The translations under genes and the position numbers were made by a program. The notes under the pieces are model-generated. The model did no database searches, was not told the DNA's origin, and saw only the letters and a list, made by a program, of their open reading frames with translations. Positions 15,997 through 24,322 of a stretch of DNA of 45,904 nt are shown here, one piece after another (the stretch's first letter is position 1; every line of letters starts with the position of its first letter). This DNA comes from Myxococcales bacterium. GTDB lineage: Bacteria; Myxococcota_A; Polyangia; Polyangiales; Polyangiaceae. The stretch is taken from the NCBI GenBank assembly GCA_025351875.1, contig JANXVA010000596.1, positions 1-45,904 of the forward strand. Direction: 5' to 3'.

Positions 15997-17607
15997 TTAC
16001 GGTGCTCCCGTGGTGCTTGCCGCGACAGCGGCGACGTCACGGCTGCTCGCGGCGGTGCCGACCAGCAGGGTTCGGACGTCTTTCAACTTCGACCAGCTCA
16101 CATCGAGACCGAGAGCAGTGCCAAGGAGCCGCGCGAGCTCCCACGCGGGTTTGGAGTCGCCCTCCGGGAGGGGTCCCTTCTCCGAGAGCTGGTGGATGCC
16201 TTGACGGTTCACGTAGGTCCCGTTGTGCTCCGCCCAGGACGTCGCCGGGAGGACCACGTGCGCGGCGTCGGTGAGCGCGCCTTCGTGCGAGGCGATGACC
16301 ACGAGCGTTCCGAGCATCCCGAGCGCAGTCGCGTCCTCGGGGTCGTTGCGAGGGGTCACACCGCCGAGCGCGATCACGTGCGAGACGCGGCTCGAACGGA
16401 GATCGTCGAGCAGCTGAGAGTACGTCTTCGCGCCGGGGGCGAGCTCCGCGACACCCGAGGTGTTCGGGTTCTTGTCGGCGTCGATGAGGATGTCGTCCTT
16501 GTAGCCGGCGCCCGCGCCTGCGGCATAGACGGTGGCTCCGCCGAGGAGGCGCGAGAGCTCGCGCACGGCCCAGTTGTCCTCCTGCGAGTGCTGCGCCGAA
16601 AGGAGGACGGCAATCGATTCCTTCGGAACGTCGCCGAGGCGCGTCTTCGCGTCCTTCACGGCGAGCTCGATCGTCGTCGCCTTGCGGCCGATGCGCGCGT
16701 GCGTGACGCGACCCTCGTGCGCCGCGCGGTACGAGAGCATTCCCTCGTCGCACATCCAGAACTTGTTGACCGCCTCGTTGTCGCGCGGGCGATAGCGGAA
16801 CACCTTGTTGGTGCGCGGGTCGAAGTCGAGATGGGCGTTGCAGCCCGTCGCGCAGCCCTGGCAGACGCTCTTCGCGCTACGGAGGAACCAGACGCGCGCC
16901 TTGAAGCGGAAGTCCTTCGTGGTGAGGGCGCCGACCGGGCACACGTGCTCGGTCATGAAGGTGTAGTGCCCCTCGAGCTGTCGGCCGGGGGCGACGAAGA
17001 TCTCGTTGAGGTTGCCGCGCTCGCGCATGTCGAGGACGGGATCCTTCGCCACTTCTTCCATGAAGCGGATGCAGCGCGTGCACATGACGCAGCGCTCGGC
17101 GTCGTAGACGATGGTGGGGCCGAACACGACCGCCTTCGGCTTGTGGATCGGCTCGTCGTGCATCCGCTTGGCGGTCTTCTGGTGCTCGAGCCAGTAGTCC
17201 TGGAGCTTGCACTCCCCCGCCTGATCGCAGATCGGGCAGTCGACCGGGTGATTGAGGAGCAGGAACTCCTGAACGGCGGCGCGCGCCTCGCGCACGTGCT
17301 TGCTCGTGTCCGAGAGGACCTCCTGGCCCTCCGTCGCCGGATACTGGCACGCCGGCTGGAGCTTCGGCTTCTGGACGTTCTTGTAGTCCTGAATCGAGGC
17401 GTCCCACTCGACGATGTCGAGCATCATCGCGCGCTGGTTCGCCGCGGGCTTCAGCTCCACGAGGCACATGCGACAGTTGGCCGGGGCGCTCAGGCCTGCA
17501 TGCCAGCAGTAGTGCGGGATCTCGATCCCGTGGCGGGCAGCAGCCTTGATGATGCTGTCGCCCGGCTCGAAGGGGATGTCCTTGCCGTCAAGCTTGAAGG
17601 TGGGCAT
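15997..17607 (-). CDS. nuoG: NADH-quinone oxidoreductase subunit G (short form)
   Basis: The 536 residues carry an N-terminal [2Fe-2S] ferredoxin domain (C34, C45, C48, C87), the H120-containing motif with C124/C127/C133 (cluster N5), and C173/C176/C179 with C223 (N4). A further CxxCxxxC...C set follows (C249, C252, C256, C286), which fits the N7-type site at the start of the molybdopterin-oxidoreductase-like domain. That domain is much shorter than in E. coli NuoG (~900 residues). The protein is a peripheral-arm electron carrier. No nuoE or nuoF precedes it. Start ATG 17607 gives the expected N-terminus. Confidence 0.93.
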   Translation of the reverse strand: MPTFKLDGKDIPFEPGDSIIKAAARHGIEIPHYCWHAGLSAPANCRMCLVELKPAANQRAMMLDIVEWDASIQDYKNVQKPKLQPACQYPATEGQEVLSDTSKHVREARAAVQEFLLLNHPVDCPICDQAGECKLQDYWLEHQKTAKRMHDEPIHKPKAVVFGPTIVYDAERCVMCTRCIRFMEEVAKDPVLDMRERGNLNEIFVAPGRQLEGHYTFMTEHVCPVGALTTKDFRFKARVWFLRSAKSVCQGCATGCNAHLDFDPRTNKVFRYRPRDNEAVNKFWMCDEGMLSYRAAHEGRVTHARIGRKATTIELAVKDAKTRLGDVPKESIAVLLSAQHSQEDNWAVRELSRLLGGATVYAAGAGAGYKDDILIDADKNPNTSGVAELAPGAKTYSQLLDDLRSSRVSHVIALGGVTPRNDPEDATALGMLGTLVVIASHEGALTDAAHVVLPATSWAEHNGTYVNRQGIHQLSEKGPLPEGDSKPAWELARLLGTALGLDVSWSKLKDVRTLLVGTAASSRDVAAVAASTTGAP

Positions 17608-17653
17608 GCGTGTCGCCTGAATTACGACGGATTCCCGGCGGATTCCACCAGTT

Positions 17654-18571
17654 TCAGCGGACCGCTACGATCCCCAGCCTTCGGAGGCGTTCCAGGATCT
17701 GGTCGACCTCCTCTTCGCTCATCCCGGTGATGTCCACCAGCCCGGCTACCGAGGTCACGCCGTCGATGTGCGCGAGGAGGAAACCCGCGCGATGGTCGAT
17801 CGGAGCGGCAGCCAACTCGGCCTTCGATTTGAGGATCTTGGGCACGCAGCGGCTCGCGACGCCGATCGCGTCGACATCGTTCACGCGCTGGCCGACGTTG
17901 TCCTCGCGGATCGAGACGCGCTTCGAGCGCGCGGGCCCGGCGGGGGCGACGGCGACGGCGACGGGAGCGCCCGCGGTCCCCGAGATGGGCCGCCGGCCTG
18001 TCGCGATCTCGACGGCGCTGAAGCCTCCGACGCTGGCGCGCCGCTCGAGATCGCGTGCCCCGGCGTCCCTCGAGGGCCTCGAGGGTGGCTTGGCGCTCGC
18101 GGGCTTGGAGCTCGCGGGCCTGGAGCTCGCGGGCTTGAAGCTCGCGGGCTTGAAGCTCGGCGGCTTGGAGCTCATACGATCCGCGACGCGCTTTTTCTCG
18201 GCGCCGACGTCGAAGGACTGCCGCGCCGACGAGTTGCGCCTCGGCTGCGTGTCGACACGCTCGATGCGCCCCGAGGACGAGGGCTCGCCATCGGAGCGCG
18301 GATCCGCCCCTGAGGCGACGGAGCGCGAGCGGGCGCTCGACGGGGGCTGGTCCGCTCGAGCGACCTGAGCTTCAGGTGGGTCCACGGCCTTCTCGAGCGG
18401 GAGCGTCATCCGGCCGTGCCGATTGCCTCCGCTGGGCGGCGGCGCGCTGATCGGCGCGTGCTCGGTGTGCAGGTCGGTCTCGATTCCTGCGCCGAGGGTC
18501 GAACGACGCTCGGCGCCGACCTTGCCGAGACCCGGCTGCGTCGTCGTCCGTTTTTCGCGCGTCGGCTTCAT
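17654..18571 (-). CDS. Hypothetical protein with disordered repeat region and C-terminal winged-helix-like domain
   Basis: The 305 residues start at ATG 18571. The first ~200 are low-complexity (Ser/Pro/Arg/Ala) and include a tandem KPAS(F/S) repeat that corresponds to five 15-bp DNA repeats at 18095-18169. The last ~60 residues are folded: an IDHRAGFLLAHIDG segment, then TGMSEEEVDQILERLRRLGIV. This looks like the small winged-helix-like domain attached to many myxobacterial regulators. It could be a signalling or adaptor protein. It is encoded 46 bases upstream of nuoG, but a link to complex I is only positional. Confidence 0.65.
   Translation of the reverse strand: MKPTREKRTTTQPGLGKVGAERRSTLGAGIETDLHTEHAPISAPPPSGGNRHGRMTLPLEKAVDPPEAQVARADQPPSSARSRSVASGADPRSDGEPSSSGRIERVDTQPRRNSSARQSFDVGAEKKRVADRMSSKPPSFKPASFKPASSRPASSKPASAKPPSRPSRDAGARDLERRASVGGFSAVEIATGRRPISGTAGAPVAVAVAPAGPARSKRVSIREDNVGQRVNDVDAIGVASRCVPKILKSKAELAAAPIDHRAGFLLAHIDGVTSVAGLVDITGMSEEEVDQILERLRRLGIVAVR
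18095..18169. repeat. Five tandem 15-bp coding repeats
   Basis: The unit is approximately GCTCGCGGGCTTGGA, repeated five times with single-base variants, plus a degenerate unit before it. It encodes a repeating Lys/Arg-Pro-Ala-Ser-x pentapeptide in the minus-strand hypothetical protein. Copy number may vary between strains by slippage. Confidence 0.85.
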
Positions 18572-18902
18572 CGTTGATGGGTGGGCGAGCGCCCCCGCGA
18601 CCTTGAGGATCGCGCGGCCACGCTGGGCGTCAACAACCGATTCCTGGAGGCCTCATGTAAGCTGACGTATGCACCCCATGAAATGCCTATTTCGTCGGTG
18701 ATTTCTCGCGATGCAAATCACGACGGTGTGGATGCGACCTCCCATCTTTTTCCACGGTGAGGGTAACGCGCGCACATTCGAGCGAATTGCGCGCGATGGC
18801 GAGCTCGCCGGTGGCGAGCAGGTGTCCAACGCACACGACACAGTCTCGCGAGGGTCGCCTAGGCTCGCGAGGGTCGCCTAGGATGCGCGACCCTTGGCCA
18901 GC
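18572..18902. promoter_or_regulatory. Divergent intergenic region of 331 bases with an AT-richer patch
   Basis: This region separates the minus-strand hypothetical gene from the MATE transporter. The segment at about 18655-18770 is clearly less GC-rich than the surroundings and is the likely place for one or both promoters. A 19-bp direct repeat lies at 18845-18882. A short minus-strand open frame at 18653-18841 has no recognisable features or coding-like composition and is not called as a gene. Confidence 0.45.
18845..18882. repeat. Perfect 19-bp tandem duplication
   Basis: The 19-base unit CTCGCGAGGGTCGCCTAGG occurs twice in immediate tandem, at 18845-18863 and 18864-18882, ending about 20 bases before the MATE start codon. 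It contains the palindrome CTCGCGAG. It may be a recent slippage product or a duplicated binding site in the 5' leader. Confidence 0.85.
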
Positions 18903-20264
18903 ATGGTGACGAGCGTGCCTACACGAGAGCGCAGCGAGCTCGAGACGATCTCGCGCCTCGCGCTGCCGATCGCGCTCGCCCAGTTTGGCTTCACACTTCT
19001 CGGCCTCGTCGACGTCGCCGTGCTCGGCCACGTCTCGGCAACGGACCTCGGTGGCGGTTCGATCGGTCGGTCCATCGGATTCGCCGGGCTCGCTCTCGGA
19101 CTGGGCGCAGCGGCCGCGCTCGAGCCGCTCGCCGCGCAAGCGCTCGGCGCCGGAGAGCCGCACGTCGCGTGGCGAGCCTTCGTCTCGACGACGACCGCCT
19201 GCGCGATCCTGTGGCTGCCGTGCACGGCGCTCGCGATTGGCTCGACCTGGCTGCTCGTGCCGATCGGCATCGATCCCGAGCTGGTCGCGCCGTGCCGCGC
19301 CTTCCTCGTCGCCCATGCGCCGGGCCTTCTCCTCTTCCCCGTCTTCTTCGCCGCGAAGACGTTCCTGCAAGCCCACAAGCGGACGTGGCCGGCGCTCGTG
19401 GCGACCGTGCTCGCGAACATCGTCAACGTCGTCGTCTGCAACGTCCTCGTTCGTGGCGAGCTCCCGCTCGGGCCCTTCGGACGAATGAGCCTCGGCACCC
19501 GGTCTCTCGGCGCGTTCGGCGCCGGTCTCGCGACCACCGTCTCGAGCTGCGTTCTCACGGGCGTCGTGCTCGTCGTGATCCTGCGAATGCGCCCCCGCAC
19601 CCCGGTCGCGCCGACCTCCCACGTGTCGGTCGCCAGGGTCCTGCGCCTCGGCACGCCGATCGGTCTCCAGCTGCTCGCGGAGATCGGCGTGTTCTCGCTC
19701 GTCGCCGTTCTCGCGGGGCGGCTCGGCAAGGTCGCCGTGAGCGCGCACCACATCGCAATCGGGCTCGCGAGCTTCACGTTCATGGGCGTGCTCGGCATCA
19801 GCGGCGCGACCGCGGTTCGTGTCGGACACGCCGTCGGCGAAGGCCGTTCGCCTCGGCGCGCGGGCCTCATCGGCATCGCCATCGGCGCGGGCTTCATGGC
19901 GTGCACGAGCACGTTCTTCCTCACCTGGCCGCGCCCGCTCGTCGCGCTCTTCACGGATGACCCGGCCATCACCGAGCTCGGCGTCTCGCTCCTCGCGATC
20001 GCGGCGGCGTTCCAGCTCTTTGACGGCATCCAGGGCGTCGCGGCCGGAGCGCTACGCGGTGCGGGTGACGTCCGGTTCGCGTTCATCGCCAACGTCGGTG
20101 CCCACTGGTTCGTGGGCTTCCCGCTCGCGCTCGTACTCGGTTTCGGGATGCACCAGGGAGCACGCGGCCTCTGGTGGGGACTGCTCGCGGGTCTCGCGCT
20201 CGTCGCGGGCCTCTTGCTCTGGCGTTTTCTCGTGATCTCGAAGCGCAGCGTCGAACGCGTCTGA
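18903..20264 (+). CDS. MATE family multidrug/cation efflux transporter
   Basis: The 453 residues form about 12 membrane helices in two related halves. The first begins ETISRLALPIALAQFGFTLLGLVDVAVLGHVS, the second VLRLGTPIGLQLLAEIGVFSLVAVLAGRLG. This is the NorM-like MATE arrangement, with the characteristic ALRGAGD segment late in the protein. Such proteins export drugs or metabolites in exchange for H+ or Na+. ATG 18903 is preferred over TTG 18894. It is the only plus-strand gene between the two nuo groups and converges to within three bases of the nucleotidyltransferase gene. Substrate is not predictable. Confidence 0.92.
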   Translation: MVTSVPTRERSELETISRLALPIALAQFGFTLLGLVDVAVLGHVSATDLGGGSIGRSIGFAGLALGLGAAAALEPLAAQALGAGEPHVAWRAFVSTTTACAILWLPCTALAIGSTWLLVPIGIDPELVAPCRAFLVAHAPGLLLFPVFFAAKTFLQAHKRTWPALVATVLANIVNVVVCNVLVRGELPLGPFGRMSLGTRSLGAFGAGLATTVSSCVLTGVVLVVILRMRPRTPVAPTSHVSVARVLRLGTPIGLQLLAEIGVFSLVAVLAGRLGKVAVSAHHIAIGLASFTFMGVLGISGATAVRVGHAVGEGRSPRRAGLIGIAIGAGFMACTSTFFLTWPRPLVALFTDDPAITELGVSLLAIAAAFQLFDGIQGVAAGALRGAGDVRFAFIANVGAHWFVGFPLALVLGFGMHQGARGLWWGLLAGLALVAGLLLWRFLVISKRSVERV

Positions 20265-20267
20265 CCG

Positions 20268-21053
20268 CTATGCGCGCGGGGCGGCGTGACCGAGCGCGGC
20301 GAAGATCGGCAAGAGCCGGCCGCGGACACTCGCGATGGTCGCGGGGAGGGTCGGCAAGCCCGCGCCCGAAGCCGCGACGCCCGACTTTCGACCGAAGCTC
20401 TCCCATCGCCGCCGACTGCCTCGGCTCCCGCCCCACGCGTCGCCGAAGAGGAAGCGATCGGCAACCGAGAGCTCCATCCCCATGTGCTGGAACGCCGCGC
20501 CGACCGCGGTGACCAGCGCGTCCTGCGAGAGCGTCACGTGGCGGTCGATGAGCCAGAGATCGTAGAGATCCTTCGCGCGCCACGAGCCGTGACCGAACTG
20601 GAAGAGCCCGTCCGTCTTCCATCCGAACATCGTCTCCGGCGTGACACCGAGGACCTCCGGTGCGCCGTCGACGGAGACCGGCACGGGTGCGTGAACGAGC
20701 GGATCCCCCTGGCCGAGGTCGACCTGGAGTATCGCCGTCGCGCCCGACGCGTCACGGCCGACCACCTTCGTGCGCAATCCGGGCGAAGGCGTCTCGGCCC
20801 AGATCGCCGCGTGCTCGGTGGTGCGTGGATCGAACGTGATTGCGTCGTCCGGCGCGGCGAGCAGCTCGTCGACGAGCGCCCGCGCCTCGCCGTCCCGGAA
20901 TCCGCCGAGGACCAGATGGTCGACGTCCGCTGCGTGCCGGCCCGGGCACCAGACGCTCGTCAGGAGAGAGCCTCGCAAGACGAGGCGATCGCGATGCGCC
21001 GAGCGCGCGACCCGCCGGAGCCACCCGAGCATGACCCCACGCAGCGCGCTCAC
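20268..21053 (-). CDS. AbiEii-like nucleotidyltransferase
   Basis: The 261 residues start at GTG 21053, overlapping the upstream TGA (GTGA). The nucleotidyltransferase core shows LRGSLLTS (residues 26-33), a metal-binding DVD at 43-45 and a candidate third acid in QVDLG (D112). The RAKDLYDLWLID segment at 159-170 is typical of the AbiEii/MenA-like superfamily. Known members modify tRNA by adding nucleotides, and many act as toxins. No cognate AbiEi-type antitoxin gene is adjacent. It is the last gene of a three-gene coupled cassette with an RNA ligase. The likely substrate is RNA (inference). Confidence 0.78.
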   Translation of the reverse strand: MSALRGVMLGWLRRVARSAHRDRLVLRGSLLTSVWCPGRHAADVDHLVLGGFRDGEARALVDELLAAPDDAITFDPRTTEHAAIWAETPSPGLRTKVVGRDASGATAILQVDLGQGDPLVHAPVPVSVDGAPEVLGVTPETMFGWKTDGLFQFGHGSWRAKDLYDLWLIDRHVTLSQDALVTAVGAAFQHMGMELSVADRFLFGDAWGGSRGSRRRWESFGRKSGVAASGAGLPTLPATIASVRGRLLPIFAALGHAAPRA

Positions 21054-22264
21054 GGCTCGATCCAGCCGCGATCGAGCGCGACGTTCGTGTCGAACACCGT
21101 GTACTCGCGGATGCGGTTGCGCACGGAATATCCTGCACGCTCGACCTCGACACAAAACGCGGCGAAGCGCGCCTCGGCGGTGAGGCGACCGACGCGGTGG
21201 GCGCGCACGGTGACGAAGTGCTCCGCCATTCCGTCCGCGCCCGCTGCCTTGTGCGCGTTGCGGGAGAGATGCGCCCCCAGCTCCTTGAAGCGAGCCACGA
21301 CCGGCGCGAGATCCATGTTCGCTGGCAACGCGAGCTTCATGTGGAATTCGAAGTAGCTCGTCGACGGTCCCTTGAGCGCCTCGTCGTCCGTGGCCGGCGT
21401 CCATTCGAGCCGGCCATGCGCCTCGATCTTCGTCCGGGTGACCTCGAAGCCGCGCCGCACGAGCTCGCGCGCGATCGCGACGACCTCCTGCTGCACGTCG
21501 AGCAGCTCGCCACGATGGAACGATCCCGTCATCGGCTGCGCGCGCGTCTCGCCCTCGGGAAGCTCGATGCTGATGCACTTCAGACCGAGGTCGGTGCACG
21601 CCGTACGAAACGCTTCCGTGTCGGGCGAGCTCCCTCCCACCGCCACCGTCACGTGCGCCTCGAAGGTTCCGGGTGAGGTATGCCCGCGGAGGTGCTCGCC
21701 CAGCTCGAGGTACGGGAGCGCGCGCATGTTCACGACGTACGCGCTGCCTGCCATCTCGCCGAGCGTGCGTTCGTATCCATCGGGCACCCAGAGCCGATCC
21801 CAGCCGAAGCTACCGCCCCCTCGCGGCGCGGAGAGCAGCTGCCCTTCGATGCTTCCCGTGAAGAGCTGGACGTCGGCCGGCTCGACCGACTCCGCGAGCG
21901 CGACCACGACGCGCGCGATCCCGCGCGAGCCGCCGTAGCGCGCAGCAAAGCCCTCCTCGCCGAGCTCTCGCCACACGCGCTTGAACGATGCGCCAGGCTC
22001 ACCGGCGTGCGACCGAGGCGTGCCTCGGGAGCTCGTTTCGTGGGAGTCAGCGGACCAGAGCCAGAGGCCGGTATTCTCGAGAAAGCATGGCTTCCCGAGC
22101 CTGCGGTAGGCCTCGACGACGCGGGCCCGCGCGATGGCCTCGAGGTCGCTCGTCTCGGGACGCGCGAGATCGAGGCGCGCCCAGCGAACATCGAGGCCGG
22201 CGAGGAGCCGCTGAACCTCCCCGTGCTTGCTCTCGTTGGCGGTGACGAAGACGACTGGCTTCAT
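21050..22264 (-). CDS. Ham1/ITPase-like pyrophosphatase fused to an uncharacterised C-terminal domain
   Basis: The 404 residues start at ATG 22264, overlapping the RNA ligase TGA (ATGA). Residues 1-195 follow the Ham1/RdgB fold: TANESKHGEV (8-17) for the family's TxNxxK, ETSDLEAIARARVVEAY, FLENTGL for the acidic loop, and SFGWDRLWVPDG...TLGEM near 152-171. That family hydrolyses non-canonical purine NTPs to NMP and pyrophosphate. Residues ~200-404 are a separate domain that looks like two related alpha/beta halves. One begins FEAHVTVAV, the other YFEFHMKLAL. Conserved-looking segments are GAHLSRNA, EHFVTV and VFDTNVALDRGWI. I recognise this as an uncharacterised domain, not a named enzyme. 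Coupling to an RNA ligase and a nucleotidyltransferase suggests RNA or nucleotide processing. Confidence 0.8.
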   Translation of the reverse strand: MKPVVFVTANESKHGEVQRLLAGLDVRWARLDLARPETSDLEAIARARVVEAYRRLGKPCFLENTGLWLWSADSHETSSRGTPRSHAGEPGASFKRVWRELGEEGFAARYGGSRGIARVVVALAESVEPADVQLFTGSIEGQLLSAPRGGGSFGWDRLWVPDGYERTLGEMAGSAYVVNMRALPYLELGEHLRGHTSPGTFEAHVTVAVGGSSPDTEAFRTACTDLGLKCISIELPEGETRAQPMTGSFHRGELLDVQQEVVAIARELVRRGFEVTRTKIEAHGRLEWTPATDDEALKGPSTSYFEFHMKLALPANMDLAPVVARFKELGAHLSRNAHKAAGADGMAEHFVTVRAHRVGRLTAEARFAAFCVEVERAGYSVRNRIREYTVFDTNVALDRGWIEP

Positions 22265-22962
22265 CGCGGACCACGATGATAGAGCGCTTCGCACCCCGAG
22301 TTCTCGGGCAGATAGGAGCCGTCCACCTTGCCGGGCCGCACCCACTTCGCGATCAGGACGACCACACCGGCGCGCTCCACGCGGTAGACGAGCCCTTCGG
22401 GCGGATCGATCGCGCCGTGCTTGCCGTGTTCACCGAGAAGCGTGCATGCTGCATCGATTGCGATCGGTGGGCCGCGGTGGACGACGGCAGGTACCGGCAG
22501 CCCAGTGCCCGCAAGCCGCGCCGTGAGCTCGTCGAGCGGCGCCCTCACGCGTTCGGGACCGCACACCAGATCGAACGGCACGAAGAGGTCGTGCGCCAGC
22601 TCGTAGCGTGTCCCATGAACCAGGGCGAGCCACTCACCGACCAGCACCTCGCCGTCCCGGAGCAGCCCTTCGAGCCGCGCCTCGCTCTCGGCGAGCCAGG
22701 CCGCGAACATGCGCCTGCCCTCGTTGCGCGACTCGCCCGCGAGGCGCCCCTCCCTGCCCCGCGCCTCGAGCCGGCCGCCCGCGCCCGTCACGATCGCGAC
22801 GCACGACCCATCGAGCTTCTCCTGCACGATGACCTCGTCCCCCTCGCGCGCCGCGCCCGCATCGATGCACCGCCGCGCGAGCGTCGGCGACAGCGTCCGA
22901 TCGGCCGCCGCACGCGACCCGGGCAAATGCGGAATCGACCCGTAAAGCCGCAGGATCGCCAT
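22261..22962 (-). CDS. RNA ligase-like nucleotidyltransferase (Rnl2-type fold)
   Basis: The 233 residues carry the covalent nucleotidyltransferase motifs in order. Motif I is EKLDG with the AMP-accepting Lys K49. A motif Ia-like ARGREG follows at about 67-72, motif III is VGEWLA with E110, the motif IIIa-like segment is LFVPFDL, motif IV is PEGLVYR with E189, and motif V is LIAKWV with K206. The size and spacing fit small RNA ligases that seal RNA ends using ATP. No DNA-ligase OB domain follows. Start ATG 22962 is the first gene of a three-gene unit, with an ATGA overlap to the ITPase fusion. DNA-ligase-like or mRNA-capping-like activity is less likely given the length. Confidence 0.85.
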   Translation of the reverse strand: MAILRLYGSIPHLPGSRAAADRTLSPTLARRCIDAGAAREGDEVIVQEKLDGSCVAIVTGAGGRLEARGREGRLAGESRNEGRRMFAAWLAESEARLEGLLRDGEVLVGEWLALVHGTRYELAHDLFVPFDLVCGPERVRAPLDELTARLAGTGLPVPAVVHRGPPIAIDAACTLLGEHGKHGAIDPPEGLVYRVERAGVVVLIAKWVRPGKVDGSYLPENSGCEALYHRGPR

Positions 22963-23106
22963 GCCCTCGACAATACCCGCGTCGGTCCCGAAGGTTCGCG
23001 AGTGCCTTACCGGATCGATGAAAGTGGCCGAGAGCGGTGCGAGACCAAGCGCTGCCGGCAGCGCGACCCAGGTCCGCGTATCGCGCCGCTATCGGCCGCT
23101 CTCACG
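22963..23106. promoter_or_regulatory. Spacer between nuoD and the RNA ligase cassette
   Basis: These 144 bases lie between the nuoD stop and the RNA ligase start on the same strand. They could hold an independent promoter for the cassette or allow read-through from nuoABCD. I see no strong terminator hairpin followed by T-residues. Confidence 0.35.
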
Positions 23107-24321
23107 TCAATGGTCGCACTCGCCGCCGATCATGTTCAGGCTGCCGAAGGTCGGGACGATGTCGCTCAGCATGGCGCCGTTGATCAGCTTCGACAGGCCG
23201 CCCGTGATCGCGAAGCACGGCGGACGAATGCGGACGCGGTAGGGCGTGCCGGTGCCGTCGGACACGAGGTAGAAGCCGAGCTCTCCGTTGCCGCCCTCGG
23301 TGTACGAGTAGCACTCGCCGGCGGGCACCTTCGCGCCCTCCATGATGAGCTTGAAGTGCCGGATGGTGCCCTCGATGGTCGTGTAGACCTCCGACTTCGG
23401 CGGGAGCATCACCCGCGGGTCGTCACAGTTGACGGGCCCGTCATCGGCCATGCGATCACATGCCTGGAGAATGATCCGCGCGCTCTGGCGGAGCTCCCCG
23501 AGGCGGATGAGGAAGCGGTCGAGGTTGTCGCCGTTCTTGCCGAGCGGCATGTCGAAGTCGACCTCGTCGTACTTGAGGTACGGGTGCGACTTGCGCACGT
23601 CGTACGCGACGCCGCTCGCGCGGAGGCACGGGCCGGTCCACGAGAGAGCGATCGCGTCTGCGCCGGAGATGATGCCGACGCCCTCGAGGCGATCGAGGAA
23701 GATGCGGTTCTTGAGGAGCATCTTCTCGCCCTCTTCGACCAGCGAGAGGACGGCCTTGATGCTGTTCTTGCACATCTCCTTCAGCGCGGGCGTCGGCGGG
23801 TTCGCCATTCCGCCGATGCGACCGAACGAGTGCGTCAGGCGGGCTCCGGTCTCCTCCTCGAGGATGTCCCAGATCATCTCGCGCGCCTTGATGTACCAGA
23901 GGAACGGCGTGAACGCGCCGAGCTCCATGGCCATGGCACCGGTGCACGTCAGGTGGTCGGACATGCGGGCGAGCTCGCCCAGGATCATCCGGTACCACTT
24001 GCAGCGATCGGGGACCTCGATCTCGCACATCTTCTCGACCGCCAGCGCGTAGCCGACGTTGTTGAGCATGGGCGAGACGTAGTTCAGCCGATCGACGTAA
24101 GGGAACACCTGGCCCCAGGTGCCGCGCTCGCACATCTTCTCGAAGCCGCGGTGCAGATATCCGATCTGCACGTCGCTCTTCACGATCGTCTCGCCGGACA
24201 GCTCGAGGACGATACGGACCGTCCCGTGCATCGCAGGGTGCGACGGGCCCATGTTGAGGTGCATCGGCTCCGAGGGGAGCTCGAGCTCGTTCTCGTCGAG
24301 GTCGAGGTCGATGGGCTCCAT
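23107..24321 (-). CDS. nuoD: NADH-quinone oxidoreductase subunit D
   Basis: The 404-residue protein matches the 49-kDa subunit, with MGPSHPAMHGT near the N-terminus, GYLHRGFEKMCE, LNYVSPMLNNVGYALAVEK and GRIGGMANP. The C-terminus reads PTFGSLNMIGGECDH where relatives have the conserved DPVFGEVDR-like ending. It forms part of the quinone site next to NuoB's cluster N2. The start at ATG 24321 is two bases beyond the nuoC stop; the open frame extends upstream through nuoC sequence, which is not part of the gene. Confidence 0.95.
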   Translation of the reverse strand: MEPIDLDLDENELELPSEPMHLNMGPSHPAMHGTVRIVLELSGETIVKSDVQIGYLHRGFEKMCERGTWGQVFPYVDRLNYVSPMLNNVGYALAVEKMCEIEVPDRCKWYRMILGELARMSDHLTCTGAMAMELGAFTPFLWYIKAREMIWDILEEETGARLTHSFGRIGGMANPPTPALKEMCKNSIKAVLSLVEEGEKMLLKNRIFLDRLEGVGIISGADAIALSWTGPCLRASGVAYDVRKSHPYLKYDEVDFDMPLGKNGDNLDRFLIRLGELRQSARIILQACDRMADDGPVNCDDPRVMLPPKSEVYTTIEGTIRHFKLIMEGAKVPAGECYSYTEGGNGELGFYLVSDGTGTPYRVRIRPPCFAITGGLSKLINGAMLSDIVPTFGSLNMIGGECDH

Positions 24322-24322
24322 G

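Noticed and set aside
18095..18169. CRISPR-like or regulatory repeat array
   Set aside because: The 15-bp units have no spacers and are in frame within a coding region as a pentapeptide repeat.
18653..18841. Small minus-strand open frame in the gap before the MATE gene
   Set aside because: There is no ribosome-binding site, domain or coding-like composition. The stretch is more likely promoter DNA.
20268..21053. Classical AbiEi/AbiEii toxin-antitoxin pair
   Set aside because: No adjacent antitoxin with a winged helix is present. The neighbour upstream is an ITPase fusion, so a standard type IV pair is not supported.
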